Source: Thermoanaerobacter ethanolicus JW 200
Lineage (GTDB): Bacteria; Bacillota; Thermoanaerobacteria; Thermoanaerobacterales; Thermoanaerobacteraceae
Length of the DNA: 64,000 nt
Direction: 5' to 3'
Assembly: GCF_003722315.1 (NCBI RefSeq)
Contig: NZ_CP033580.1
Span: 2,847,281 to 2,911,280, forward strand
Below the pieces are notes generated by a model. It had not been told where the DNA came from. It did not search any database and saw only the letters and a list, made by a program, of their open reading frames with translations. The number at the start of each line of letters is the position of its first letter. The stretch's first letter is position 1. Positions 1 to 8,526 of this stretch are shown piece after piece. The position numbers were made by a program, and so were the translations under genes.

Positions 1-174
1 ATAATCTATATCACTTATGTCGTAAGGTGTGTAAATCTCCTTAATCTCTATCCCAGACGAGGTCTTGAACTCCTTTTTCCTCTCAGGAAACTTAGTTAAC
101 ACCTTTTGCCTTTGATTGACTTCCCATTCTTCTTTCTTGCGCTTAATTTTTTCTAATTCTTCCTTGTCAACCAT
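1..174 (-). CDS. Methylmalonyl-CoA mutase-type large subunit, N-terminal fragment (runs off window)
   Basis: The first 58 codons of a minus-strand gene run off the left edge of the window. The visible protein has a lysine/glutamate-rich start followed by KFPERKKEFKTSSGIEIK and IYTPYD. This matches the N-terminal segment that precedes the TIM barrel in coenzyme-B12-dependent acyl-CoA mutases (methylmalonyl-CoA or isobutyryl-CoA mutase large subunit). The ATG at 172-174 follows an AAAGGAGGG ribosome binding site at a good distance. The barrel and cobalamin domain lie outside the window, so the substrate cannot be assigned. A terminator separates it from the folate operon upstream, so it is probably its own transcription unit. 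Confidence 0.75.
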   Translation of the reverse strand, partial: MVDKEELEKIKRKKEEWEVNQRQKVLTKFPERKKEFKTSSGIEIKEIYTPYDISDIDY

Positions 175-261
175 AAAAAACCCTCCTTTAATTTTCCCCT
201 TAACATTATAACACAAATTTTTAACAAATGTTTACCTTTTCATTAGAAGTTTCTTTTTTAG

Positions 262-296
262 CAAAAAAGCGGCCAAAGAGAAGACCTCTTCGCCGC
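262..296 (-). terminator. Rho-independent terminator of the kinase-fhs operon
   Basis: Read on the minus strand, GGCGGCGAAGAG and CTCTTTGGCCGC form an imperfect GC-rich stem directly after the stop codon at 297. A run of six T follows. It closes the one-carbon operon before the mutase gene. Confidence 0.8.
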
Positions 297-662
297 CTAT
301 CTAGACATTTCCTCAATAACACTTTTTAATTCTTCTACAACTTCATTAAGCCCAAAATAGCCCTTTTGCATCTTAAGTTTTGCCAAAAGCCTTTGATATT
401 GTCTTAATGTTCCCATTATAATAACGTCAGATTTTTCAACACTCATATTTACGCAACCTCTTGCTACAGCTGCTTCTCCTCCTATAGCTAGCATCTCCTG
501 TTTTATTATGTTAGCAGCTGCTGGATGTACATCAAAGAGCTTGACAACCCTGAAAACGGCTTTTGGTGCCATAATATCTACAGAAATTTCTTCAGCTTTT
601 ATTTGGCTAAGTTCCTTTTTCGCCTGTGACAAATTTTGTATATCTAATATTTCTTTTTTCAT
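297..662 (-). CDS. Stand-alone DHPS-related N-terminal domain protein
   Basis: This 121-residue protein contains MAPKAVFRVVKLFDVHPAAA, an IGGEAAVARGCVN segment, and VEKSDVIIMGTLRQYQRL. From memory this resembles the N-terminal extension of the long clostridial and archaeal dihydropteroate synthases (FolP about 390-400 aa), in which it precedes the pterin-binding barrel. Here the barrel is absent: the reading frame stops at 297 and a terminator follows immediately. It lies 20 bp downstream of fhs in the same operon, which suggests a folate-linked role, perhaps binding a pterin or a partner protein. No catalytic motif is visible, so no reaction is proposed. The gene looks intact with a normal stop. 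Confidence 0.6.
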   Translation of the reverse strand: MKKEILDIQNLSQAKKELSQIKAEEISVDIMAPKAVFRVVKLFDVHPAAANIIKQEMLAIGGEAAVARGCVNMSVEKSDVIIMGTLRQYQRLLAKLKMQKGYFGLNEVVEELKSVIEEMSR

Positions 663-682
663 CTACTTTCATCTACACTCCC

Positions 683-2350
683 TTAAAACAGTCCTGTTAT
701 TCTTCCGTTTTCATCAATGTCTATGTTTTCTGCTGCAGGATGCTTTGGAAGGCCTGGCATTGTCATTATATCTCCTGTGAAAACCACAACAAATCCTGCA
801 CCCCTTGAAACTCTCAATTCTCTTACTGTTATCTTAAATCCTCTTGGACGGCCTAAAAGTTTAGGGTCATCAGAAAGAGAATATTGAGTTTTTGCCACAA
901 CTATTGGCATCTTGTCAAAGCCTAGTCTTTCAAGGTTTGCTATATCTTTAAGAGCAGAAGCAGTATATTCTACTCCATCAGCTCCATATATTTCTGTTGC
1001 AATTATGTGCAATTTATCTTTAATTGGAAGTGTTTCATCATACAAAACGTGGAAGTTGGAAGGTGTCTCACAAGCTTTCACAACTTTTTCAGCTAACTCT
1101 ATTCCGCCTTCTCCTCCTTTTTCCCAAACTTCCGCTGCTGCCATATCTACTCCCATTTCTTCGCAGGCCTTTCTTACCTCTTCAATTTCCCTTTCAGTAT
1201 CAAAAACAAACCTGTTGAGAGCTACAACCACTGGTACCCCAAATTTCCTCACATTTTCAACTTGCTTTTCAAGATTTTCTATTCCTCTTCTTACTGCTTC
1301 CACATCTTCTTTTTGTAAGTCTTCCTTCTTAACTCCTCCATGCATCTTTAAAGCTCTTACAGTCGCTACTATGACGGCTGCATTGGGTGTTAGTCCTCCA
1401 AACCTTGACTTTATGTCAAAGAATTTTTCAGCCCCTAAATCAGCACCAAAGCCTGCCTCTGTTACAAGATAATCCGCCAATTTCAAACCATATTTAGTGG
1501 CAATTAAGCTATTACATCCATGAGCAATATTTGCAAAAGGCCCTCCATGAACAAATGCTGGAACGTTTTCAATCGTCTGCACTAAATTAGGCTTTATAGC
1601 ATCTTTTAATAAGACTGTCATAGCTCCATCGGCCTTTAAGTCTCTTGCAGTTACAGGATTGCCATCTTTATCATATGCTACAATTATGTCGCCAATTCTT
1701 CTTTTTAAATCCATCAGGTCTCGAGCTAAACACAAAATTGCCATTATTTCCGACGCCACAGTTATTATAAAACCATCTTGTCTTGGATATCCATTTGCTT
1801 TTCCTCCAAGTCCTACTATTACTTCTCTTAAAGCCCTATCATTCATGTCCATAGCTCTTTTCCATGTAATAGTCCTTATGTCAATATTAAGTTCATTTCC
1901 ATGATGGATGTGATTGTCAATCATAGCAGCTAGTAGATTATGAGCAGCAGTAATCGCATGTAAATCTCCTGTAAAGTGTAAATTTATGTCCTCCATAGGT
2001 ACAACTTGAGAATATCCTCCCCCAGCCGCTCCACCTTTTATTCCCATAGAAGGTCCTAATGAGGGCTCCCTCAAGGCTATCATGGCTTTTTTACCTATTT
2101 TGGCAAGAGCCTGTCCTAATCCTACAGTAAGTGTAGTCTTACCCTCGCCTGCAGGGGTGGGAGTTATCGCTGTGACAAGAATAAGCTTGCCATCTTTTCT
2201 GTCCTTTATTTTCTCCCATAACGCAGGAGAAATTTTTGCTTTATACTTGCCGTAGTATTCTAAGTAATCTTCATCAATGTCTAACTTTTTTGCAACATCC
2301 CTTATATGAAGCATTTTCGCTTCTTGAGCTATTTCAATATCAGTTTTCAT
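683..2350 (-). CDS. fhs: Formate--tetrahydrofolate ligase
   Basis: This enzyme joins formate to tetrahydrofolate using ATP, giving 10-formyl-THF for purine synthesis and the methyl branch of one-carbon metabolism. The 555-residue length is normal for the family. The P-loop-like [11 protein letters not shown] sits near residue 65, [21 protein letters not shown] near residue 95, and the conserved [13 protein letters not shown] tail is present. The ATG at 2350 follows a GGAGGGG ribosome binding site lying in the 18-bp gap after the histidine kinase gene, so the two are probably co-transcribed. The DHPS-related small gene follows. Cytoplasmic; intact. Confidence 0.97.
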   Translation of the reverse strand: MKTDIEIAQEAKMLHIRDVAKKLDIDEDYLEYYGKYKAKISPALWEKIKDRKDGKLILVTAITPTPAGEGKTTLTVGLGQALAKIGKKAMIALREPSLGPSMGIKGGAAGGGYSQVVPMEDINLHFTGDLHAITAAHNLLAAMIDNHIHHGNELNIDIRTITWKRAMDMNDRALREVIVGLGGKANGYPRQDGFIITVASEIMAILCLARDLMDLKRRIGDIIVAYDKDGNPVTARDLKADGAMTVLLKDAIKPNLVQTIENVPAFVHGGPFANIAHGCNSLIATKYGLKLADYLVTEAGFGADLGAEKFFDIKSRFGGLTPNAAVIVATVRALKMHGGVKKEDLQKEDVEAVRRGIENLEKQVENVRKFGVPVVVALNRFVFDTEREIEEVRKACEEMGVDMAAAEVWEKGGEGGIELAEKVVKACETPSNFHVLYDETLPIKDKLHIIATEIYGADGVEYTASALKDIANLERLGFDKMPIVVAKTQYSLSDDPKLLGRPRGFKITVRELRVSRGAGFVVVFTGDIMTMPGLPKHPAAENIDIDENGRITGLF

Positions 2351-2368
2351 ATTTTCCCCTCCAGCTTT

Positions 2369-3754
2369 TCATTTATCACCTAAAATTATTTTTACAAGTG
2401 TACCTTTACCTTTTTTACTAAAAATTTTAATATCTCCATTGTACATCTCTGCTATGCTTCTGCAAATCGCAAGTCCTAATCCTGTTCCTTCTTTCTTAGT
2501 TGTAAAAAGTGGCTCAAGAACTCGTTTAAGATATTTTTTCTCTATACCACCTCCATTATCCGCAACCCTTATTATTATCTTTTTTGTGTGATGATTATAT
2601 TTTGTATTCAATATTATTTTACCATTCTCTTCAATAGCGTGAAGGGAATTTTGTACAATATTTAAAATAAGCTGTTTAAGATGATTTTTGTTCATTTTCA
2701 CAAGTGGAACATCGCCAAAACGCTTTTCTATTTTAACCCCTTTTTTGGTAGCTTCCGCTTCAAAAAGAAGCAAATACTGATTTATAACAGTATTTATGTC
2801 TATTTCAGCTTCCCCTTCTTCTTCACTGTTTCTCACTATGCCAAGGTAATTTTTTATTAAGCCCAATACTCTATTTACCTCATCTAAAATAGTCTCATAA
2901 TAAGTAGAACTATCTGGATGCTTAGCCTGTAAAAGCTGTATAAAACCTTTTATAGAAGTTAGAGAATTTTTTATCTCATGAATAGTTGTTGCCGCAAATT
3001 CCCCAGCAATTGTGTATTTCTCAGTTTGCTCAATCAATTTTTTATATTTTAAATCCTCAGTTATATTCTTTACAGTGATAACTTTCCAATGGTCATTATT
3101 TAGCTTACCATACTTTAGTAAAAGCACTCTTTCTTCAATATTATTTTTGGAAGGAATTACAATTTTCTCACCTTTGACTAATCCTTCTTCTGATGCATTG
3201 AGATCGTATTTTTTTATAATTTCGAAAAATTTTTCATTTACAAATCTCGTATATTTTATACCAAATAATTCACAAGCCTTGTTATTTATATAAACTACGT
3301 TGAATTTGCCGTCAACTACTATAACTCCTTCTTCTGTAATATCCATAACATCTGTAGGACTTTTAAACAAATTAAAATAATGTCCTGGTTCTATTTTAAA
3401 ATAATTTCTCAATTTTACAAAACCTAAATAGGCTATTTTATCCCCTGCAGTGTTAGTTATAGAACTCAACCTTATGCTAAATGACATTTTTATGTTATAT
3501 TTTGCTGTAAGCTCTATAATAAGCCCATCCTCATAGGGCCCTATTTCCTTATACTTTAAGATATGGTAAAAAAAATAATCATAATTTTCTACATCATCAA
3601 CACTATACCCCAATATCTCAAGAAGCCTCTTATTTATGTAGACCACTTTGCCACTTAAATCTTTCAATATAAAAAAATCATGGGCATTATCCAAAAGATT
3701 ACATATCCATTGCAACGGATTTTTGCTAGAATCAGAAGGTTTGTATAACTTCAC
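2369..3754 (-). CDS. PAS-domain sensor histidine kinase
   Basis: A 461-residue soluble kinase. Two PAS-like segments (roughly residues 15-115 and 130-240) are followed by a HisKA dimerisation domain with the phospho-acceptor in TTIHEIKNSLTSIKGF (His259). The HATPase_c domain carries NHLKQLILNIVQNSLHAI (N box), VADNGGGIE (G1) and GTGLGLAICRSI (G2). There are no membrane segments, so it probably senses a cytoplasmic signal. This architecture resembles the orphan kinases that feed the sporulation phosphorelay, and no response regulator lies next to it. It is 18 bp upstream of fhs with no terminator visible between them. Confidence 0.9.
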   Translation of the reverse strand: MKLYKPSDSSKNPLQWICNLLDNAHDFFILKDLSGKVVYINKRLLEILGYSVDDVENYDYFFYHILKYKEIGPYEDGLIIELTAKYNIKMSFSIRLSSITNTAGDKIAYLGFVKLRNYFKIEPGHYFNLFKSPTDVMDITEEGVIVVDGKFNVVYINNKACELFGIKYTRFVNEKFFEIIKKYDLNASEEGLVKGEKIVIPSKNNIEERVLLLKYGKLNNDHWKVITVKNITEDLKYKKLIEQTEKYTIAGEFAATTIHEIKNSLTSIKGFIQLLQAKHPDSSTYYETILDEVNRVLGLIKNYLGIVRNSEEEGEAEIDINTVINQYLLLFEAEATKKGVKIEKRFGDVPLVKMNKNHLKQLILNIVQNSLHAIEENGKIILNTKYNHHTKKIIIRVADNGGGIEKKYLKRVLEPLFTTKKEGTGLGLAICRSIAEMYNGDIKIFSKKGKGTLVKIILGDK

Positions 3755-3884
3755 GGTATCCCCCCTTTTTCTCCCTTATCTTTTGTTTAAAAATTTCCTT
3801 TTACTAATATATTAGACACAAAGTTATAAAAATCCTTCTTCTTTTCAATAATTTTTTTATTGTTAACTAAAACTTTTGTAAAAA

Positions 3885-3920
3885 AATAATGTATAAGTCT
3901 TACGACTTATACATTATTAT
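3885..3920 (-). terminator. Terminator of the ftsH end of the spoIIE-ftsH block
   Basis: A perfect 15-bp stem (AATAATGTATAAGTC and its complement, loop TTAC/GTAA) is followed on the minus strand by seven T residues. It overlaps the ftsH stop codon. Confidence 0.85.
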
Positions 3921-5752
3921 GCAAACTGCACCCCATTTATCTCTTCTCCATGAAAAACTTTTTCAAACTCTTCTGCATTAAGTTTCTCTTTCTCAATCAA
4001 AGCCTTTGCAACTCTATGGAGCTTATCCATATTGTCTTTTAAAAGGGTTTCTGCTCTTTTATATGCCTCCTCAATTATCCTTTTTATTTCTCTATCTATC
4101 TCGGCAGCAACTTCTTCACTGTAATTTCTCGTTCTTCCTAAATCACGCCCTAAAAATACTTCTTCACTTCTCGTACCAAAAGTCATAGGCCCTAATCTTT
4201 CACTCATGCCATACTCTGTAACCATCTTTCTCGCAATATTTGTAGCTCTCTCAATGTCATTTTGTGCTCCTGTGCTTATATCATTTAGCACTAAACTCTC
4301 TGCCACACGCCCACCTAAAAGGTGAACTATCTCATCCATCATCTCGGACTTTGACATATAGTATTTATCTTCTTCCGGAAGAAGCATAGTATATCCTCCA
4401 GCTCTTCCTCTTGGAATTATTGTAACCTCGTGAACAGGTGGGGTATTAGGTAAAAGCTTAGCGACAACTGCATGGCCTGCCTCATGGTATGCCACCAATT
4501 TTTTGTCTTTCTCAGACATAATCCTACTTCTTTTTTCAGGCCCTGCTATAACTCTTGTTATGGCCTCCTCCAGCTCTGCCATAGTTATCTGCTTAAGTCC
4601 TCTTCTCGCCGCCAATAAAGCTGCTTCATTCATGAGATTCTCAAGGTCTGCTCCAGTAAATCCTGGAGTTCTTCTCGCTAGCACTTGCAAAGATACATCA
4701 GGAGCCAATGGCTTATTCCTCGCGTGTATTTTTAAAATTTCTTCTCTTCCTTTTATATCAGGAATACCAACAGTAATATGCCTGTCAAATCTTCCTGGTC
4801 TTAAAAGAGCAGGGTCTAATATATCTGGCCTGTTTGTTGCGGCAATCACAATTATACCTTCGTTGACACTGAAACCATCCATTTCAACTAACAATTGGTT
4901 CAGTGTCTGTTCTCTTTCATCATGTCCGCCACCTAAACCTGCACCTCTTTGTCTTCCCACTGCATCTATTTCATCAATAAAAACAATACAAGGCGCATTC
5001 TTTTTGGCTTGATCAAATAAATCTCTTACTCTTGCAGCACCTACACCAACAAACATTTCTACAAAATCAGAACCGCTTATGCTAAAAAATGGAACCCCCG
5101 CTTCTCCTGCTACAGCTTTTGCGAGAAGGGTTTTTCCTGTACCTGGAGGCCCTACTAAAAGAACCCCTTTAGGTATTCTGGCTCCTAACTCAATAAATTT
5201 TTTAGGGTATTTTAAAAATTCAACAATTTCTTGTAATTCTTCTTTTTCTTCATCCGCTCCTGCCACATCATTAAAAGTAACTCTTTTGTCTTTATCAGTA
5301 ACCATCCTTGCTCTACTTTTACCAAAAGACATCACTTTGCTTCCTCCCCCACCTTGTGCCTGTTGCATAAAAATATACCAAAATATAACCAAAACAATAA
5401 TCAAAAACAAGGAAGGAAGCATCTGAACCCACCAAGGTGGACCTACTTGCGGTTCATTTTTAAAGTCTAATTTTCCCTCTAAAATATATGGATTTACAAA
5501 ATTCATAAAATTTGTCACATCCGGAATACTGCTCTTAAACTCTGTCCCATTTTTTAAAGTTCCTTTAACTTCATTTCCCGCAAGAGTGATGCTTTTTACT
5601 TGGTTAGAGTTAATATACCTAATTAACTCTCCATAATCTATATTTGCTAGCGGTGGTGTACTTTGAGAGTACAACTGTACCATAGCATAAATAGCTATAA
5701 AGATTAGCAAATAGAGCACCATGCTTCTAATTATCTTGTTATTATCGTTCAA
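3917..5752 (-). CDS. ftsH: ATP-dependent zinc metalloprotease FtsH
   Basis: This membrane-anchored AAA+ protease degrades unneeded membrane and regulatory proteins. Two N-terminal transmembrane helices (about residues 11-28 and 112-130) flank an extracytoplasmic segment. The AAA module has Walker A GPPGTGKT near residue 201, Walker [13 protein letters not shown] and the second region of homology. The protease domain has the zinc motif HEAGH near residue 420. I place the start at a TTG (5752), because AAGGAGGGG sits six bases upstream; the longer frame from the TTG at 5770 would translate that ribosome binding site. This gives 611 aa. It is the last gene of the conserved spoIIE-tilS-hpt-ftsH block. 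Confidence 0.97.
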   Translation of the reverse strand: MNDNNKIIRSMVLYLLIFIAIYAMVQLYSQSTPPLANIDYGELIRYINSNQVKSITLAGNEVKGTLKNGTEFKSSIPDVTNFMNFVNPYILEGKLDFKNEPQVGPPWWVQMLPSLFLIIVLVIFWYIFMQQAQGGGGSKVMSFGKSRARMVTDKDKRVTFNDVAGADEEKEELQEIVEFLKYPKKFIELGARIPKGVLLVGPPGTGKTLLAKAVAGEAGVPFFSISGSDFVEMFVGVGAARVRDLFDQAKKNAPCIVFIDEIDAVGRQRGAGLGGGHDEREQTLNQLLVEMDGFSVNEGIIVIAATNRPDILDPALLRPGRFDRHITVGIPDIKGREEILKIHARNKPLAPDVSLQVLARRTPGFTGADLENLMNEAALLAARRGLKQITMAELEEAITRVIAGPEKRSRIMSEKDKKLVAYHEAGHAVVAKLLPNTPPVHEVTIIPRGRAGGYTMLLPEEDKYYMSKSEMMDEIVHLLGGRVAESLVLNDISTGAQNDIERATNIARKMVTEYGMSERLGPMTFGTRSEEVFLGRDLGRTRNYSEEVAAEIDREIKRIIEEAYKRAETLLKDNMDKLHRVAKALIEKEKLNAEEFEKVFHGEEINGVQFA

Positions 5753-5823
5753 ATAAGGCCCCTCCTTCAAACAAGTCCAACTACCTTTAATCTATAATAT
5801 CATATCTCCTTTAAAAAACCAAA

Positions 5824-6369
5824 TCATTTATACAGCTCTGGCTTTAAAACCCCTATAAATGGGAGATTTCTGTATTTTTCATCAAAATCTAATCCATAAC
5901 CAACTACAAATTTGTCAGGAATTTTAAATCCACAATAATCTACTTTAACGTCTGCTTCTCTTCTTTCAGGTTTATCTAAAATAGTGCAAATTTTTAAACT
6001 TCTAGGTTTTCTTTCTAATAAAGTCTTTCTTAAATAAGAAAGTGTTAAACCGCTATCTATAATATCCTCAACTATGAGCACATCTTTCCCTTCAATGTTT
6101 ATGTCATGGTCTTTAATTATTTTTACTATTCCAGAAGACTGAGTAGAAGAACCATAACTGGAGACTGCCATAAAATCTATTGATAAAGGTAAATCTATCG
6201 CACGAGATAAGTCTGCCATAAACATTATTGCTCCTTTTAAAACCCCAAGGAGGACAAGGTCTTTCCCTTGGTAGTCTTTTGTAATTATTTGTCCTAACTC
6301 TTTCACTTTTTCTTTTAATTGCTCTTCCGTAATCAAAATCTCCTGTATATCTTGTGTTGGACTCGACAT
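5824..6369 (-). CDS. hpt: Hypoxanthine phosphoribosyltransferase
   Basis: This enzyme salvages hypoxanthine and guanine to IMP and GMP using PRPP. The 181 residues are the normal length for the Firmicute enzyme. The PRPP-binding signature DVLIVEDIIDSGLTL lies near residues 96-110, and the purine-contact region KFVVGYGLDFDEKYRNLP near the C-terminus. It sits 25 bp downstream of tilS and about 70 bp upstream of the ftsH start, the same order as in Bacillus subtilis and many clostridia. Cytoplasmic; intact. Confidence 0.96.
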   Translation of the reverse strand: MSSPTQDIQEILITEEQLKEKVKELGQIITKDYQGKDLVLLGVLKGAIMFMADLSRAIDLPLSIDFMAVSSYGSSTQSSGIVKIIKDHDINIEGKDVLIVEDIIDSGLTLSYLRKTLLERKPRSLKICTILDKPERREADVKVDYCGFKIPDKFVVGYGLDFDEKYRNLPFIGVLKPELYK

Positions 6370-6394
6370 AAATTTAACCTCCTCTTTTTTTATT

Positions 6395-7771
6395 TTATCC
6401 TTTGGTATACTCTATCACAAGGACATTTTTTGTATTTTCATCTACTTTAAATTTATCACTCATTCTATAACCTACAACCCACACAATTTCATTGTCTATG
6501 GCTAATAAAGGAATGCTATCTCTTATTTCGCGGGGTATTTTCTCGTCAATAAAAAATTCTTTTAATTTTTTACTCCCCCCCAGGTTAAGAGGAGAAAAAA
6601 TATCCCCTGCTTGCCTATTTCTAACTACCACATCTTCCTGTATTTTATCATAGTCAAAAAATTTCGTGTATTTTCCTATGTTAAGTTTTTTTATTTCTTC
6701 AATCCCTAAAACACTAGTTTTAAATTGCCCAACACCACATATCTTAGTAATTCCAGGAATATTTAATTTTGCCCAAAAAGTCTTGGCCTCTTTTTCTTTT
6801 ACTTTTCTCATTATAAGATTATTATAGCTTTTTAAAGCCTCAATTTCAAAGGGTAAATCAATTTTTGAGGAAGTTGGTTTGTCTAAAAGGCTTAAAACAT
6901 CCTCTACATGGATGTATTCTAATCCATAAATATCTCCTTTTAATTTTTGGTACATAAGCCTAACTAAGCGTCGCTGAATAGCTGGATGCTGTGCCCTCAG
7001 TTTTTTTATATCAGCAAAAATTTCCTCTTGATTAAAATAGCAAACCTCATTAAAAATCTTTTCACACTCTTTTTCTAAATAGTCATTCTCCTCTAAAATA
7101 ATTTTTGCCATCCTGTAGATATTTTCTATTATATCTACTTCAAAAGTTTCATTTATATAGGGAATTAATTTAAGTCTTACTTTATTTCTCTTATATAAAT
7201 CTTCATAATTTGTAAAATCTATTATCGGCTTTAAATCTTTTTCCTTGATGTAATTCTCTATTTCTTCCCTTTCTATTTCAATGAGAGGCCTTATTATATT
7301 TCCATTTACCGGTTTTATTCCAATGAGGCCAGCCATTCCAGAACCTCTTATTAAATTTAAAAAAACTGTTTCCACTACGTCGTTCTTATTATGGGCTACT
7401 GCTATTTTATTACCCTTAACTTCTCTTAATACTTCCTCAAAAGCCTGATACCTCACATATCGTCCAGCCTCTTCTTCCGAATATCCCATTTCTTTGGCTA
7501 TTTTTTTTACATCTTTTTCAAATAAAAAAAATGGGAGTTTCAGTTTGCGGCACATATCTTCAACAAATTGCGCATCCCTTTTAGCTTCTTCTCCTCTTAT
7601 CATATGATTAACATGTACTACATACAACTTAAGATTAAATAAATCTTTTAAATTGTATAAAATATCCAGCATACACAAAGAATCAGGTCCGCCGGAAACC
7701 CCCATTACAATTTTATCATTTGCCTCAATCATTTTATACCTTTTAATTGTTGAAATAACCTTATCAATCAT
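6395..7771 (-). CDS. tilS: tRNA(Ile)-lysidine synthetase
   Basis: This enzyme adds lysine to C34 of the CAU anticodon of tRNA-Ile2, switching its decoding from AUG to AUA. The N-terminal PP-loop ATPase motif SGGPDS is near residue 25. HVNHMIRGEEAKRDA and AHNKNDVVETVFLNL are conserved family segments. The C-terminal half carries the TilS substrate-binding region, including GDIFSPLNLGGSKKLKEFFIDEKIPR. The 458-residue length is typical. It lies between the VWA-like gene and hpt in the conserved block. Confidence 0.96.
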   Translation of the reverse strand: MIDKVISTIKRYKMIEANDKIVMGVSGGPDSLCMLDILYNLKDLFNLKLYVVHVNHMIRGEEAKRDAQFVEDMCRKLKLPFFLFEKDVKKIAKEMGYSEEEAGRYVRYQAFEEVLREVKGNKIAVAHNKNDVVETVFLNLIRGSGMAGLIGIKPVNGNIIRPLIEIEREEIENYIKEKDLKPIIDFTNYEDLYKRNKVRLKLIPYINETFEVDIIENIYRMAKIILEENDYLEKECEKIFNEVCYFNQEEIFADIKKLRAQHPAIQRRLVRLMYQKLKGDIYGLEYIHVEDVLSLLDKPTSSKIDLPFEIEALKSYNNLIMRKVKEKEAKTFWAKLNIPGITKICGVGQFKTSVLGIEEIKKLNIGKYTKFFDYDKIQEDVVVRNRQAGDIFSPLNLGGSKKLKEFFIDEKIPREIRDSIPLLAIDNEIVWVVGYRMSDKFKVDENTKNVLVIEYTKG

Positions 7772-7850
7772 TTCTTAACCCCTTATAGCGATATATACTC
7801 ATGTTATATAATGATTATATAATATCCTCCTTTTTAAATCAAACCTCTTT

Positions 7851-8441
7851 TTATATTCCTACTATATTTTCGGCATTTATCTCTTTTTCTTCAAAGAAAA
7901 GAATAAGTTTTTCCATTTCAAAGTCCATTAGCGTTTTTGCATAAGCTACGTACAAATCAATTTTACCTTTTCTTTTGTTAAGATATTTAAAAAGTTTTCT
8001 TTTATTATTTATAACATAATTTACCTCTCCTTTGCTTATTTCTAACAAAAGAGCAAGTTTTAGATCTACATACTCACTTAAATTTGCGACATAATTTATA
8101 ATTTGCACTTTTATATAAGGATGCATTTTTTCTAAACTTTTGCCACTAATATTTTTTATACTCTGGTCAATAACATTTTTTAAAGTCAATTTCACAGATT
8201 CTTCTACCACTTTGGACAAAGTTTTATCTAAAAGCTGAATAGATGTATAACATCTTATTCCCCCTAATTTTTCAATTGTCTCCATCATCTTCTCATTAAA
8301 GCTTTCCTTTTCTAATAAACTTATGACATTTACAATCACACCTCTTTTTCTCATCATCTCTATAATTTGCTCCCATTTTGCTGACAAATCAGTTATATCG
8401 CCGTCAGTAATAATGACCATTTCTTTTAAAATTATAGACAC
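7851..8441 (-). CDS. VWA-like protein, C-terminal half only (YabS position)
   Basis: A 196-residue protein beginning MSIILKEMVIITDGDITDL. The phrase VIITDGD with the following RKRGVIVNVISLL resembles the second half of a von Willebrand A domain. In Bacillus the gene between spoIIE and tilS is yabS, a VWA-domain protein, so position supports the guess. The first half of the domain, with the DxSxS metal site, is missing. Only 85 bp separate this gene from spoIIE, so there is no room for it. It may be a shortened but functional lineage form or a remnant. The rest is helical and lysine-rich with no recognised motif. Confidence 0.55.
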   Translation of the reverse strand: MSIILKEMVIITDGDITDLSAKWEQIIEMMRKRGVIVNVISLLEKESFNEKMMETIEKLGGIRCYTSIQLLDKTLSKVVEESVKLTLKNVIDQSIKNISGKSLEKMHPYIKVQIINYVANLSEYVDLKLALLLEISKGEVNYVINNKRKLFKYLNKRKGKIDLYVAYAKTLMDFEMEKLILFFEEKEINAENIVGI

Positions 8442-8526
8442 AAAAACCCCTCCACAAAAGTATTCCTTTAATCGCCTCGATATATTGTCTCCACATTGTG
8501 GAAGGGTTATTCCAATTTATTAACTT

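Noticed and set aside
912..1472. A 186-codon plus-strand frame opposite fhs
   Set aside because: Shadow of a highly conserved gene on the other strand; Ser/Pro/Thr-rich composition typical of antisense frames.
4503..5012. A 169-codon plus-strand frame opposite ftsH
   Set aside because: Antisense shadow of the FtsH AAA domain.
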